From positions 62,001 through 126,000 of the forward strand of contig JAHBBC010000004.1 in assembly GCA_019915015.1 (NCBI GenBank): 64,000 nucleotides of DNA, given 5' to 3'. Within the stretch, counting starts at the first letter, position 1; each line of letters starts with the position of its first letter. The DNA comes from Auriscalpium vulgare (taxonomy: Eukaryota > Basidiomycota > Agaricomycetes > Russulales > Auriscalpiaceae). Shown here in pieces: positions 1-10,635 of this stretch. Under the pieces are notes generated by a model. The model was not told the DNA's origin. It saw only the letters and a program-made list of their open reading frames with translations, and searched no databases. A program made the translations under genes and the position numbers.

Positions 1-355
1 TGTGACCGACCCTGCAAGCGTGTTAACGAGGGCGGCGATGTGAGCGGATGATAGCACGTACGTGTCAATGAAGAGGTGCTGGGGTTGCGCAATGAGGGAG
101 GCGCTATACATCTCTGACTCCGCATATCCACCCCTGGTACACAGTGAGGACGGAGGGCATGCAGATAGGAGGTGGTTTGCACCTGTCTGTGTAGACGCCA
201 ATATGACCGCCATCAAGCCATATCAGGAGGGCATCCCCTACGGACCCAGTCACGTCCGCATAGACGCGCTGAATAGGGCTCATTTCGCCCGAGGCCGTGG
301 TCATAATACCGGTGTGGGAGTCGAGGAATGAAGCTTTATTCTCTATCTGGGGCAT
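1..355 (-). CDS. Partial gene, unrecognised family with LIWL-GG-IG motif (member 1)
   Basis: This is the 5' part of a minus-strand gene cut by the window edge. I read exon 1 as 355-183 from an ATG, an intron at 182-114 (GTGCAA...ATAG, 69 bp), and exon 2 running from 113 off the end. Exon 1 ends with LIWLDGGHIGVYTD. The same block, followed by an intron in the same phase, occurs in the genes at 11604 and 12589 (LIWLRGGHIGVV, LIWLYGGSIGEL). Exon 2 encodes a stretch like FIDTYVLSSAHIAALV, resembling YVDEVITNAALTTL in the 11.6 kb gene. I do not recognise the family and assign no function. The shared splice position makes this a real gene rather than a chance reading frame. Confidence 0.6.
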
Positions 356-1296
356 AGCAGGTGGACGCGGGCAGAGGCGAGTGCGAAGTTCGGCAGGTCC
401 TTTTTTCTAAAGCCGACGAGCCGAGCGTTGTCCTAAATACCGATCACAATAGCACACCGCATTTTCACGGACGGCTCATATGCAGCGCCGTATCTGAGCA
501 GACATGTGAAGGTCGCGGTTGTTGTTCGAGACATTCATCAGAGCCGGTCCCTCTATGAAGCGCAAGTTGGGCTTGGCGTAGTGCGCGGCAGGAGGCGGCG
601 GTCCCAACTGGAACTTGAAGGTAGGATGAGGCGTGAGGTTTGACGGGCGTGGGTTCGATTACGTGTAAGCGCTGGATGGAGCGTTAGGTCACCAAACGCG
701 TCCCGGCTACCACGACAGCATCCGGTCTGCCAGCGCATCCACCAACGTCCGCCAATCCACACAAACGCACAGAAACCGCGATCTTATTAAAGGTATGCAA
801 ACCTCGATAGCGCATCTTCTACCGACGGGGAGCCGTCGTCTTCTACCAAAGTTTACACTCCAAGCCCGTGCGCATGAACAGCGTTCCATTTCCCCTTTCC
901 CTGTGCCGCCATCCTGAATGCGAGCTGGGCACCCAACGGCCCTTTCGCGCAATCCTTTTCTTCCCTACGCCCTTTCGACGCACTCTTCAGTGCGAAAGGG
1001 TCACTCCTGGGACCCGACGTGACGTGGAGGACACCACTTAGCCCATGCGCCTCCTTCCCGCGTACAACTTCTACACGTCCTTCGATGCGAATGGGTCCAT
1101 CCAGGGCCCCGACGCTTCGACTGTCCTTCTGCTACCTACGCATCTCACTGGTTGGCGCGAAAGGGACCTTGTTATGACAGATGCGATGTTGTGAGCCGCC
1201 TCCCTGCCCAGCCAGAGAGCAACGTCCACGCATTTCTCATCATAATGATATTACGCACGGGTATTCTGACAACATCGACTTTGTTTCACAGAATAC
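356..1296. other. No supported gene; short hairpin and degenerate direct repeat
   Basis: No coding exon can be supported between the two divergent genes. A short inverted repeat CCCTTTCG...CGAAAGGG lies at 970-1000. The block following it (ending tgggacccgacg) is repeated imperfectly near 1079-1111 (ending agggccccgacg). The stretch probably carries the promoters of both flanking genes, but I see no clear TATA box. Confidence 0.4.
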
Positions 1297-3345
1297 ATGG
1301 CCGACCGACTGAAGGTGAGTTTGCGCTCAATGTAAGTTGCAGTCGTAGCTCATGGACCTTGTCAGTTTGCCAAGACACGATCAGGGCGTATATATGCACC
1401 AATCTCGCATCTGACGCCGCTGTCGACCAACCTCAAATACGAGCTGCTCCTTCAAAAGGCCGTCCAGCGCGACGACGAGGAGGCGGACGGGATGGACCTC
1501 GGAAGACGCATCGCACGGTTCTGCGCAGCAACTCTGGCGGCCGAACGCATAGGCCGCGACGGAATATCCGCACCGTCATCACCAACCTCTCTGTCTCCCC
1601 TCACGACCTCACCGATAACAAGCAGGCCGCCGTCAAGCAGCGGATCCGATAGCGACCGCTCGGACAGGTCGTACGAAGACCCTTCTGCGTTCGTTAAACC
1701 ATCGTAATTCGTACTAACGACGCTGACGCCGCCAACAGGCTCGATCACACTACGGACAAAGGGGCGGCAGCCGCGAAGGCTTCGACGGCGTCCCAGAAGC
1801 GAAGGCGTCGACGGAGCGTCGCCATCACGCGACCGCACAACCGGCGAATGCCGACAGCTGACGATGCAAGCACCTCGGTCGCAGGGCATCCCTCGCCCCG
1901 CGATCGCGAAGTTGCGGACGGGAGGGCGCCAACGGCGCCTGTGGCTGGCAGCCGGCCGGGTGCCGTGTTCGAGCCGCGCATACAACATGGGCGCAAACCG
2001 TCGGCGAAGGCTGGCAAGACTCGGCGGCGCCGCCAGAAGCGTCAACGGGAAGCACATGAGAAGAACGCCTTGACCGAGTTACATGGAGCGAGCTTCATCA
2101 AAAACCACGCCGCAGCCGACATCATCGACGCCGAGGGCTTCGACGCGATGGAGTACTCGGTCACGCGAGGGGGTACACCGTGAAGAAGCTAGGCGTGGAG
2201 GGTGATAGGCCCTGGACTGCGGAGGAACTCGACGACATGGGTATAGCGGAATTCCCGTGGGACGGGTGGTGAGCGAACACAGTTGGACCGGCACATAGCG
2301 GTGACGCTGACAGACGACAGCAACACGTACGCAATACTCGATTGCGAGGACAGAATCATCGCGGTTCTGCTCGGCAGACCGCAAGACGCCGAGGGCACGC
2401 CCCCAAACGAGTGCTGGAACGCGGTCATAGGCCGAGGCGGGACGCTCTTTGAAAGCGTGCGGCGCAGCGGTGAAAAGCGTCGGGCATTCCCCGCTAGACT
2501 AGCGCGTCACCGCCGAGGTGAATTCACGGCATTGTCTTTCGGCATCTCGTACGGAGGAGGTCAAACGGTAAGCGGGGCACTCATACGCCTGCATTTCAAG
2601 TGCTGATACGACGCGAACACAGAAGCCAGGAGAGCTTCGCCACTCGAAGACGAGGGGAAAACTTGTCGAACGCATCAAGCGTTCTCCGGACATTCAACAA
2701 ATCGCAGGTCACGCCAGCGGTGAGTCCCGTCGTCCACATGCACAGGCTCAATGCTTATGCCCTCTAACAGAGGGCCTTTCCTCGTTCTGTCCAAAGCCCG
2801 CCGTTCACATGCGCGAAGCCCTCCTCGATCTCCTGGAGTCCGATCCGAGTCTCAAGATGCCCTTTCGCAACAGCGTGTACCCCACCGCAACTGCAAATTT
2901 GGGTCCCTGCACCACCTGTCTGCTCCACAACGACTGCACAAACTTTCCTGGGCTCGCATGTGCAATCACGGCGCTTGGGTCGTTCAACCCCGTCGCCGGC
3001 GGCCACCTCGTCCTTATCGACTTGCGTCTGAGGGTCCGTTTCCCCGCGGGTGCGACTATACTGCTGTCATCAGCAGGCCTTCGGCATGGGAACGTCCCAG
3101 TCGCGGCAGGTGAGCGCAGATACTCGTTTACGCAGTACTGCACAGGCGGCGTCATGCGCTGGGTTAGGCACGGCATGCGGCCAGCAAGCGACTTATCGGA
3201 CGAGGAGCGCGTAGAACTCGACGGTCCCAACGGAGAGGGGTGGGCGCGCCAGCTTGGTAGACTGAGCAAGTACAACGAGCTGGAAACAGACAGGTCGTGC
3301 ATGATTGACAGAGAAAAGGTGATCCGCGCTCGAAGCCGACTGTAA
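1297..3345 (+). CDS. TET/JBP-like 2OG-Fe(II) dioxygenase, frameshifted
   Basis: Six exons fit canonical splice sites: 1297-1314, 1366-1703, 1739-2268, 2321-2567, 2623-2719 and 2771-3345, with introns of 35-55 bp, coding for about 600 residues. The C-terminal half follows the fungal 2OGFeDO (TET/JBP) pattern: HRRGEF then GISYGGGQ, a KPGELRHSK block, an HxD iron motif (LLHND), CAITALG, GGHLVL, a distal His in LRHGNVPV and the 2-oxoglutarate Arg in GERRYSFTQY. All predicted catalytic residues are present. Family knowledge suggests oxidation of 5-methylcytosine or a related base in nuclear DNA; here that is inference. The N-terminal third is basic (AGKTRRRRQKRQRE). The frame breaks once in a run of five G at 2169-2173: one more G would restore reading from VTRGG into KKLGVEGDRPW. 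A 20-nt GTACAC...CTAG segment there would also restore frame but is too short for a normal intron. Confidence 0.8.
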
Positions 3346-3660
3346 TTCGCAAATAATCAAGGGTGATATTCACGTTAATCAGATGTAATTCACACATAAA
3401 TCGAGGGTGATATTCATTTAAATCAGCTGTAATTCACACATAAATCGAGGGTGATATTCATTTAAATCAGCTGTAATTCACGCATAAATCGAGGGTGATA
3501 TTCATTTAATATAGCAGTAATTCACACATAATTCGGGTGATATTCGCTTTAAACCGAAGCCATAAAACGAGGATGATATTCATCGGTTGGTTGCGATATT
3601 GGTACGTAATTCGGAGATGATATTCATTTAATGCGTGAAATTCGTATGTAATTTGATCGC
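3341..3660. repeat. 44-bp AT-rich tandem repeat
   Basis: Units beginning tgtaattc start at 3341, 3384, 3428, 3472 and about 3516, giving a period of 43-44 bp. More degenerate units continue to about 3660. Each carries gtaattca...gggtgatattcatttaa. The first unit contains the TAA stop codon of the upstream dioxygenase gene, so the array is part of its 3' end. Confidence 0.9.
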
Positions 3661-4256
3661 GAAATTTCGGACGGCCTGCTTCCATCCTACCACGACCCTC
3701 AAACGCGCGTGGTCCATCTCACGGCCAAACCGACACATGCACTTGCTGGTAGTGGGCCGGTGCTAAGCACGGCAGGTACGATTCCATTTCTAATGGTCTG
3801 TGAATATCATTATGTAGTTAATGTTAGTATCCATTTGCTGCGGCTACAACCTCTACTTGATGGAAGTTTGAAATGCAGTAGAGAGTCTGCATGTACTGAG
3901 AATAGTGAATGGTGTTTAAGGTAGTGATATGCAAGTGAAAGATTGACCTGTCTCAGTCATATCTAAAGTTCAATCTGTGGCATCATGGGTAGCCCTGATA
4001 CTCCTCGCTCTGCGCTACGAGGCAATCGTTCGCCAATTTTCGCACTTTTGACAAGTCAACATTCACACAATTTCAGAGTCGCAGCATCGCACAGCAGTGT
4101 TCCGACCATCCGATTAGTCTCTCCAAATGCTCGCAAGCTTGGACCAGAGTTCCAACCACTTGTCACAGATGTCGTGAGATTGGATGGAACGTAGAGCCGT
4201 CCAAGTGAGCAACTGGGGGCGATGGGGTCACCTATTCAGTGACACGACATGTCGTC
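3661..4256. other. No gene seen; repeat fragment shared with 6.5 kb
   Basis: No coding exon is supported. The segment near 3738-3825 (tgctggtagtgggccggtgctaagcac and following bases) recurs near 6522-6605 with few changes, so it is part of a dispersed non-coding repeat. Confidence 0.5.
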
Positions 4257-4472
4257 TGTTGAGGATCGGCTCCACGCACAAGGACGATGAGGGACAACGA
4301 AGGATATTGGAATTAGCGCCGGGTAGCGTATACGAAGCTGGGCGTAATCCGTAAGGGATATCGTAGCAAAAGAGCTAACTACATGTCCACAGAATAAGGT
4401 TCGTATGTACTGTACAGTACCCGGAAGATGCCGGTGTGGCGTTGAGCTCGACATGCACGTGATATTCCAACA
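4257..4472. repeat. 5' LTR of the miniature element
   Basis: This 216-bp repeat has TGTTG/CAACA ends and is preceded by the TCGTC target duplication. Confidence 0.88.
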
Positions 4473-5132
4473 CACTCCCTCGAGCGAAAACGCCAACAGG
4501 AAACAGGGACAGAAAATGGGAAGGGGGATTCAAAGGGGGATGGGAAAAGCATAACAGCAGAAGGAAGAGATAGAAGATGATGACATGCCTAGTAACCCCA
4601 GACAGTAGGAGATCCTAGCGCCTGACCCAACTCCTGGACTGATCCTGCCACTCCCTGGCTCTGGACGCACTTCCAGCCTGTCCAACCTGACCAACTTCCA
4701 AGCCCATGTCTTCATCTCCCTGCCAGCCAACCAACCACTTGGTGATGCAATTGCGCACCTAAAGCCCCGAAGCCGGACTCTCTCTGTGTGGCTGGATGCC
4801 ACCTATCTCGAGAGCAGACGATGCTCTGTGAGGTGTGAGCCTCATGTCCCGTAGCGCGGACAACGGATGACGACGACAGCGAGGACGGCGGAACATCGAG
4901 TGAGGGGGGGAATCGGAAAGGAGCGTCGAAGAAGGGGGAAGGGATTTAAGGCCCAATGACGAGACAAGTGTTATGCCCACCTGGGCTACGACGCGAGGTT
5001 CGGTTACGCGAAGGCGCTGCGGCACGAGGTCCAGTTACGTGCCCACGATGCACGGCTGAGACAGGACAGCCGGTGTCCACTGTCAAGGCAAGAGGCCGGT
5101 CGATATTCCCAACGACCAAGGTAGACGGATTA

Positions 5133-5348
5133 TGTTGAGGATCGGCTCCACGCACAAGGACGATGAGGGACAACGAAGGATATTCGAATTAGCGCCGGGT
5201 AGCGTATACGAAGCTGGGCGTAATCCGTAAGGGATATCGTAGCAAAAGAGCTAGCTACATGTCCACGGAATAAGGTTCGTATGTACTGTACAGTACCCGG
5301 AAGATGCTGGTGCGGCGTTGAGCTCGACATGCACGTGATATTCCAACA
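5133..5348. repeat. 3' LTR of the miniature element
   Basis: This 216-bp repeat is nearly identical to 4257-4472 and is followed by TCGTC, completing the target duplication. Confidence 0.88.
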
Positions 5349-6291
5349 TCGTCCGGGCAAGGCAACATGTAGCTGTCCGGGAGTCGTCCTTTCAGAACGA
5401 CGGGATGTGTGAGTGGTACGAGAGACAGGCGTTGTCTCTCGAGGAAGCTGGGTCCTATGCCTAATCCCTCATGTGTACTTTCGGAGTGTCTCGATGAAGT
5501 ACGCTGGGTGAGGGTGTAAGGCAAGAAGGATGATATTAAGTAAGCAACCGCGGTGCGTAAATACAAATACAGACTAAGGAACCAGTAACACTGTGGGGTT
5601 GCAATCAAAGGTATTCAAAGGTATCACAAGAGTAGGAAGAGAACAATATAAGTAGGATATCCAACATGTCAGTGACACAACTGTCACAGTTGTCTCACAG
5701 TCAGCTTATTATTCTCCTGGGTCTCATCTTGTCCCATCGTCATCCCGTTAGCCGTTGTGCGAGCTCTACGTTGCTCTGACTGTCTTGCGACACCGGCTAT
5801 TACAGTTGCATTGCTCTTGTCCCGCAGTGATTGCACCCTCGCTCGTGTCGCACTACTCATCCTAGTCTTCCAACCATTGCCCTTGCTCTTCTGACTAGTC
5901 ACATGAGTGCAATGGTTCAGTGGTGTTGTCTGCACTCCTCTCTGTTGTTCTGACCATATTTCGATGATTGTGCACACAGTGCAGTGTGCAGTCGTTCCCA
6001 GTTGCTTGCAACACACATCCTCTCCTCCAACCCCTCGTTGATGATTCTCCGACTGATCACGCATTCCAACCATCACCTCTGATTGCACACCTCCCTACTC
6101 TCATCGGAGACGCGCTCTGATCATCTTCGGGAGCCTGGCACTCGCTCGCACACATTGCAGTACCCTCTTCAGCGCTCAAGGGATCTGGTACTATCTGACA
6201 CATTACCACTATACTACATGTGGGTGCCCATCATCGCTGTGCATGAACTTGCTCAGCAACATTGTGCATTGCTCCGTGAAACATGGACTCA
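5349..6291. other. No gene seen; contains a near-perfect palindrome
   Basis: No supported exon. A 25-base near-palindrome, tgacacaactgtcacagttg plus tctca, lies at 5673-5697; 22 of 25 positions match its reverse complement. A minus-strand open frame at 5684-6088 has low-complexity composition and no recognisable domain, so I do not call it a gene. Confidence 0.4.
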
Positions 6292-6368
6292 ACCATGCCC
6301 CAATTAATACCTGGCCGGCCTCGCTCGCATGCTTGCACAGGCCGCCAGGTATTGATCAGGGGCATGGT
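6292..6368. repeat. Foldback hairpin element, copy 1
   Basis: Arms of about 27-30 bp (ccatgccccaattaataccT on the left, its near reverse complement on the right) enclose a loop of about 17 bases. A second copy with the same arms and a similar loop lies at 6667-6731, and the left flank (aacatggac-caaccatg) is also shared. Bases just after the right arm (gtctgcagttcaatttctg) resemble the B-box end of the SINE heads downstream, suggesting a nested insertion. Confidence 0.8.
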
Positions 6369-6666
6369 CTGCAGTTCAATTTCTGATAGAAACACTTATA
6401 TGTACTTCACTCCGCGTAGTACTTTGGCTAGAGCTCAGACATGACATGATTTCTGGATGCACGAATGGGGAGGTGACAGACTTAGATGCTTTGAAAAGCC
6501 TAGAGGAATAGTCTATAACACTTGCTGGGAGTGGGCCGGTGCTAAGCACGGCAGGTACGATTCCGTTTCTAGCTTTGTGTGAATATTATTGTGTAGAATA
6601 TGTAGGATATGTAGTTACTGTGCTCTTTGACCCTCCAATCTCACAACAAACATGGACCCAACCATG

Positions 6667-6731
6667 CCCCAATTCAATACCTGGCCGGCCTCACTCGCAA
6701 GCTCGTGCAGGCCGCCAGGTATTGAATTGGG
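6667..6731. repeat. Foldback hairpin element, copy 2
   Basis: The left arm cccaattcaatacctgg-ccggcct pairs with the right arm at 6709-6731 around a 17-base loop. The pairing is longer and cleaner than in copy 1. Confidence 0.8.
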
Positions 6732-6880
6732 ACACTTAAGCCAAATATCCTGAGTGCAATTTTATGGGGGGAGTCTTGAGAATACAGATATTTGAGTTGG
6801 GCAGTACATTGGTAGTCAAGAGACATGGTGTCATTTACGGATGCACACCATAGTAATTCTGAAAACGATAGGAAAGAAAT

Positions 6881-7346
6881 GTATACATAGTCTAGTGGTA
6901 AGTAGAGATGCTATGTTTCTCTTGTAGCTAAGGGAACAGGGTTCAAATCCCACTAAGGACCCCTTGAAAAATATTAATATTTTCCGGCTATGTTAGCCGG
7001 AGTAGAGAGACATGACGTAGTTTTCCGGGTACATCAGCTACAAACTACGTCATGCTTCACGTCGACCGTGGGAACTTTTTACCAAAAATGGAATTCATAA
7101 AGCTTTTGCGTCTGATACTAGAACAACTGGAATTTTACTCATATCTATTCTCCTTAGCTTACAAAATACAAAATACTGACTGAAACGAGAGTCTTTGAAA
7201 AGGTCATGAGGCAGAAAAACACGGGATTGGTGAAAAATAGACCGTGGGAACAAAGACCTATATATGGGGGGGAAGATGAAAGTTGCATGGGGGTCCAAAA
7301 ACCGCGACTGGTGCTTACATAAGAAACGATTCAAGGGAATCGTAAT
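6881..7346 (+). mobile_element. tRNA-headed SINE, copy 1
   Basis: A tRNA-like head carries an A box (tagtctagtggta, about 6888-6900) and a B box (ggttcaaatcc, 6940-6950). The body follows (ccggagtagagag, gacgtagtttt), then a tail ending cgattcaagggaatcgtaa. The last 70 or so bases match the tail of the adjacent copy almost perfectly. The tail contains the small stem ACGATTC/GAATCGT. This is a SINE, not a functional tRNA gene: the acceptor stem does not pair. Confidence 0.8.
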
Positions 7347-7371
7347 ATGTATTGATGTATATATTGTCAAT

Positions 7372-7842
7372 GGCTCTGTAGTCTAGTGGTATCTGCACTG
7401 TATAGTCTTCAAAACTTGGAGGTTTGCAGTTCAATTCCTGTTATAAACAGTTTTGAAAAGATTGGTAATCGAGTCCGGGTAGTACAGTAGCCGGAGTAGA
7501 GAGGAATGACGTAGTTTCCGAGTGCACTTGTGCTGTGCATCCGAGACTGACGTCATGGGATCAAGCGTGGGAATTATTTACCGGAAATGGCAATTATGGA
7601 GCATTTTCTTCTGACTTCAGAGCCACTGAAATTATGTGCATATCTATTCTAGTTAGCTTAAAAAATGCGAAATACTGTCTGAAACGGGAGTCTTTTGAAG
7701 TGCGAAGAGGGGGAATTGTGTTTGCTAGGGAAATTAGACCGTGTGAACAAATAGCTATATATGGGGGGGAAGATGAAAGTTGCATGGGGGTCCAAAAACC
7801 GCGACTGGTGCTTACATAAGAAACGATTCAAGGGAATCGTAA
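7372..7842 (+). mobile_element. tRNA-headed SINE, copy 2 (different head)
   Basis: The A box tagtctagtggta (7379-7391) and B box gcagttcaattcc (7426-7438) mark a tRNA-like head whose other bases differ from copy 1. The body and especially the tail (tgcatgggggtccaaaaacc...gggaatcgtaa) match copy 1. The two copies are head-to-tail, separated by about 25 bp. Confidence 0.8.
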
Positions 7843-7897
7843 CGTAATCCCTAAGACCCTCCCGCCCCCTCCCTCGGATATACCGGATGGGGAAGAA

Positions 7898-10539
7898 ATG
7901 AAGGCAGAGTGGTTCAAATGCGTTCACGACAACGACGCACCCGAACCACATTTCAATGCGGTCTATTGGGGTCCCCTAGCACCGGACGGACGAATATGCG
8001 GAGCAGGTGACGTGTGGGTCAAGACGAACGACACGAAGGCCGTGTGGGTATCAGACGGTAAGGGCAGATGGTCCGAGTGGCAGTTTCTCTACGGCCAAGC
8101 AAAGCACGTTCGGGGTGGGGATGCTCGGCACCCCGCGCACGACAGGTATCTGTCCTACCGCATACCAAAGGGATGGACGTACGTGACCCGAAACTGTCTA
8201 CGCGTCAACGCAAGTATGTTTGCGTCGGGCGCCGAGCCGAAGAGTTGGCTGGCAATCCGCCATCCGGGGGTCGAAAACCCGCAGGCTACAACGGCAGATG
8301 TCATTGACAGGTGGCTGGTAGACCGCGCAAGTACGTGGCACACGGTGTTCTTCCTTACAGTCCAACTGATCAAGTGTGAACATCACTCTCATCAGCGTCA
8401 GACAAGACTCAAAAGAAACGAAGGCGACGGCAATCACTCGACGGTGCGTAGCAGAGCATGCGGTCCGTGTCGGCGCCGCGTGCTCACCTGTGAGACGAAT
8501 GTCTAGTTCAAGATCACGCGGCAAGTCAGCGCCAACCGACGGACATCCCACGCTCGCAATTCGAAGGCGTAAACCGACTGAAGACGGTACATCAACCCCC
8601 TCCTCCTTCTCCGGGCGTTGGGCTTGGCCCCCCACCCCCAGTACCTGCTTCGTCGTCGCCACATCACCAATCACTGAAAGCACACCCAACCCCAAGCACC
8701 CCTCATACTTCACCGGAGGCGGGCGAACGCAACATCGAGCACAGGACAGAGCGCTGGCCCGACGGGACGCGGTTCGTGGTGTGGGCAGAAGGCTTCGAAA
8801 CGGTTCTGCCATACATAGGTCACGTCCTTGGGCGAGAGGTTGGTCCACCATCGCAATTGTAACGCCATCCATTGACAGATAAGCACGGGCCCACAGGAGG
8901 AACAGGATGATGACGTTCATGCCGTTCTGGACATGGCGGCGGCGGCAGTCGGCACAAATGAGGGCTCGCCTTTCGTTTTCCTCACATTCAACGCCGCAGA
9001 GCGGACGCACGCCCGCATTGCTGACGACATTCGCTATGCACTGGCCAGAAATCATACCGTCGTCGTCCGGGGTGGCATCTCCGCGGGCAACTACGAGATA
9101 AACTTCGACAAGGAGTCACTGACCGACCTCGTCCGAGAGCCGACGATCACGGTCCAGGTTCATTGTAAGTCATAATATCTGGACATCCTCAATGGGGCGA
9201 CCGAGCACGCAAGTGACCTATCGTTCTGCACACAGGTGCAAAAAAGCGAATGCATCCACAGGCGCCGAACGCGAACGTGACCATGTGTTATCTGGACTTT
9301 CTTGACAACGTCTCCCGACCGGATCAATGCCTCAACCTACTGGATCTTCCGGTACGAAAATGCGCACCGCCGGAGTATATGGAGTGGGTAACCTACCGAC
9401 GGGGAGACGCGTTAGCTGACACAGTGCGCGTACGCAGGCGCATGCAAGACGACGCAGGGGCATGGGATATAACAAGCCGGACCGGGTACCAGGAACAAGG
9501 CAATATCTTTGCGGCACAAGCTCGGAAATCCACGACGGCGAAGGCGTACTCTAAGCTCGTCGAGACATGGGCAAATCGCTCCAAGGACGTTGATTTCGAC
9601 AGCATCGGACCTACGGTGCGGTCGGCAGACCTCTATGAACGGTGGCATATTATAACGTCCGGTGGGTTCTACACTCGCACACATCACGACTCAGACGGGT
9701 TGTGCACCTGGGCGAGCCCACGGCACGGAGTCAAAATATGGGGCGTCGTCAGCTTCACGAGGGCAGTGACCCCGATCGCGCAACAGACAGTCATGGGTCT
9801 TTTCCGAGAGGTCATTGACTCCGGCGCTCATGGACTGGTGCTCAAAGACCCTCGTTTTTCACTGCACGTTGTGAGGTTGGACGTAGGGATGACGATGTGA
9901 GCACTGCATTTGCGGAATCCGTAACCTCGCTACATGCACTGAGCTATGGAGCAGCATCATGCCCCCGGGAACGTGGCACATGGTGTACACGCCCGTAGAC
10001 AGCGTTATGTACGGCGGTCACTTTCTAACGTACGAGACGCTGCACTTGTCGGCCTGGTCCCGCGCCGCTGATGCAGACGAGGATGGAGCCTACGCGACAA
10101 ATGCGGACCATCACGGGGTGAAACGAAACTTGGCAAGGATGGCAATGGCCTTGAAAGGACGTGTTGAAAGTGAGTGGCCCTACCCTTAGACTACAGTGGC
10201 ATATCCAACATCTCACCGAACACGCAAGTGAATCGAAAGTCGTTTATGGTGCTTGCGAACATGATCGTCAACGCACACGAATTCCACGCCGAGGACAGCC
10301 GCCCACCTCCGAGAGGGCTGCAAGCAGAAGACGGGATGGACCACGTAGTCGTAGTCGCATTTCGCACGGTGAAGGCAGTGTGTCTTGACAACGGCATACC
10401 GCGAGGCGCCCTGTCAAAGCCAATGGCGGACGACATCCCATGGGACCAACCTGGGGACGCCATGGTGAGCCTGGCGATTCTGCGGGACGACATGGATGCA
10501 CGGAGGTTGGCGATGATGAACGAGAACCGTACCTGGTAG
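7898..10539 (+). CDS. JmjC-domain protein with extra N-terminal region
   Basis: Seven exons fit with continuous frame: 7898-8330, 8396-8443, 8507-8838, 8897-9164, 9236-9896, 9955-10169 and 10229-10539, about 755 residues. The N-terminus has a GDVWVKTN...GRWSEWQ pattern, then a basic stretch (QKKRRRRQS), a proline/serine-rich linker and ERWPDGTRFVVWAEGF. The C-terminal half is a JmjC fold: iron ligands HHD in TRTHHDSDG, a Lys in GVKIW for 2-oxoglutarate, and the last His in PPGTWHMVY. The ligand set is complete, so oxygenase activity is plausible; the substrate (histone lysine or other) is unknown. The 8839-8896 intron uses a GTTGGT donor. If it is not spliced, the first three exons form a separate 278-residue protein ending at 8862 and the JmjC gene starts at 8933. 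The gene begins 55 bp after a SINE. Confidence 0.75.
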
Positions 10540-10635
10540 CTGTGGACGCGTAGCCGAGGGAAGTGACTTCATGGTTCTCGTGAAAACCTAAGAGCAAACG
10601 GACGCACGATATACGTAACGGTTATAGAACAATTG

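Larger units (their letters stand above)
4257..5348. mobile_element. Miniature LTR retrotransposon (TRIM-like), non-autonomous
   Basis: Two direct repeats of exactly 216 bp bound a 660-bp interior. Each starts TGTTGAGG and ends TTCCAACA, the TG...CA form of LTR ends. The element is flanked by the same five bases, TCGTC, at 4252-4256 and 5349-5353, the expected target-site duplication. By eye the two repeats differ at five positions, about 98 percent identical, suggesting recent insertion. The interior has no convincing gag or pol reading frame, so it would need enzymes supplied in trans. I see no clear tRNA primer-binding site after the 5' LTR, and the purine tract before the 3' LTR is weak. 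Confidence 0.88.

Noticed and set aside
1452..2057. 201-residue minus-strand open frame
   Set aside because: It is antisense to exons of the dioxygenase gene, which have splice and family support.
2173..2192. A 20-nt intron restoring the dioxygenase frame
   Set aside because: It has GT and AG ends and fixes the phase, but is far shorter than every other intron here; a one-base slip in the G run is simpler.
5369..5666. A solo LTR (TGTAGC...CCAACA) next to the TRIM
   Set aside because: Ends look LTR-like but there is no target-site duplication and no second copy in the window.
6881..7440. tRNA genes at the A/B-box heads
   Set aside because: Acceptor stems do not pair, the anticodon loops are not normal, and both heads lead into the same 400-bp body, so these are SINEs.
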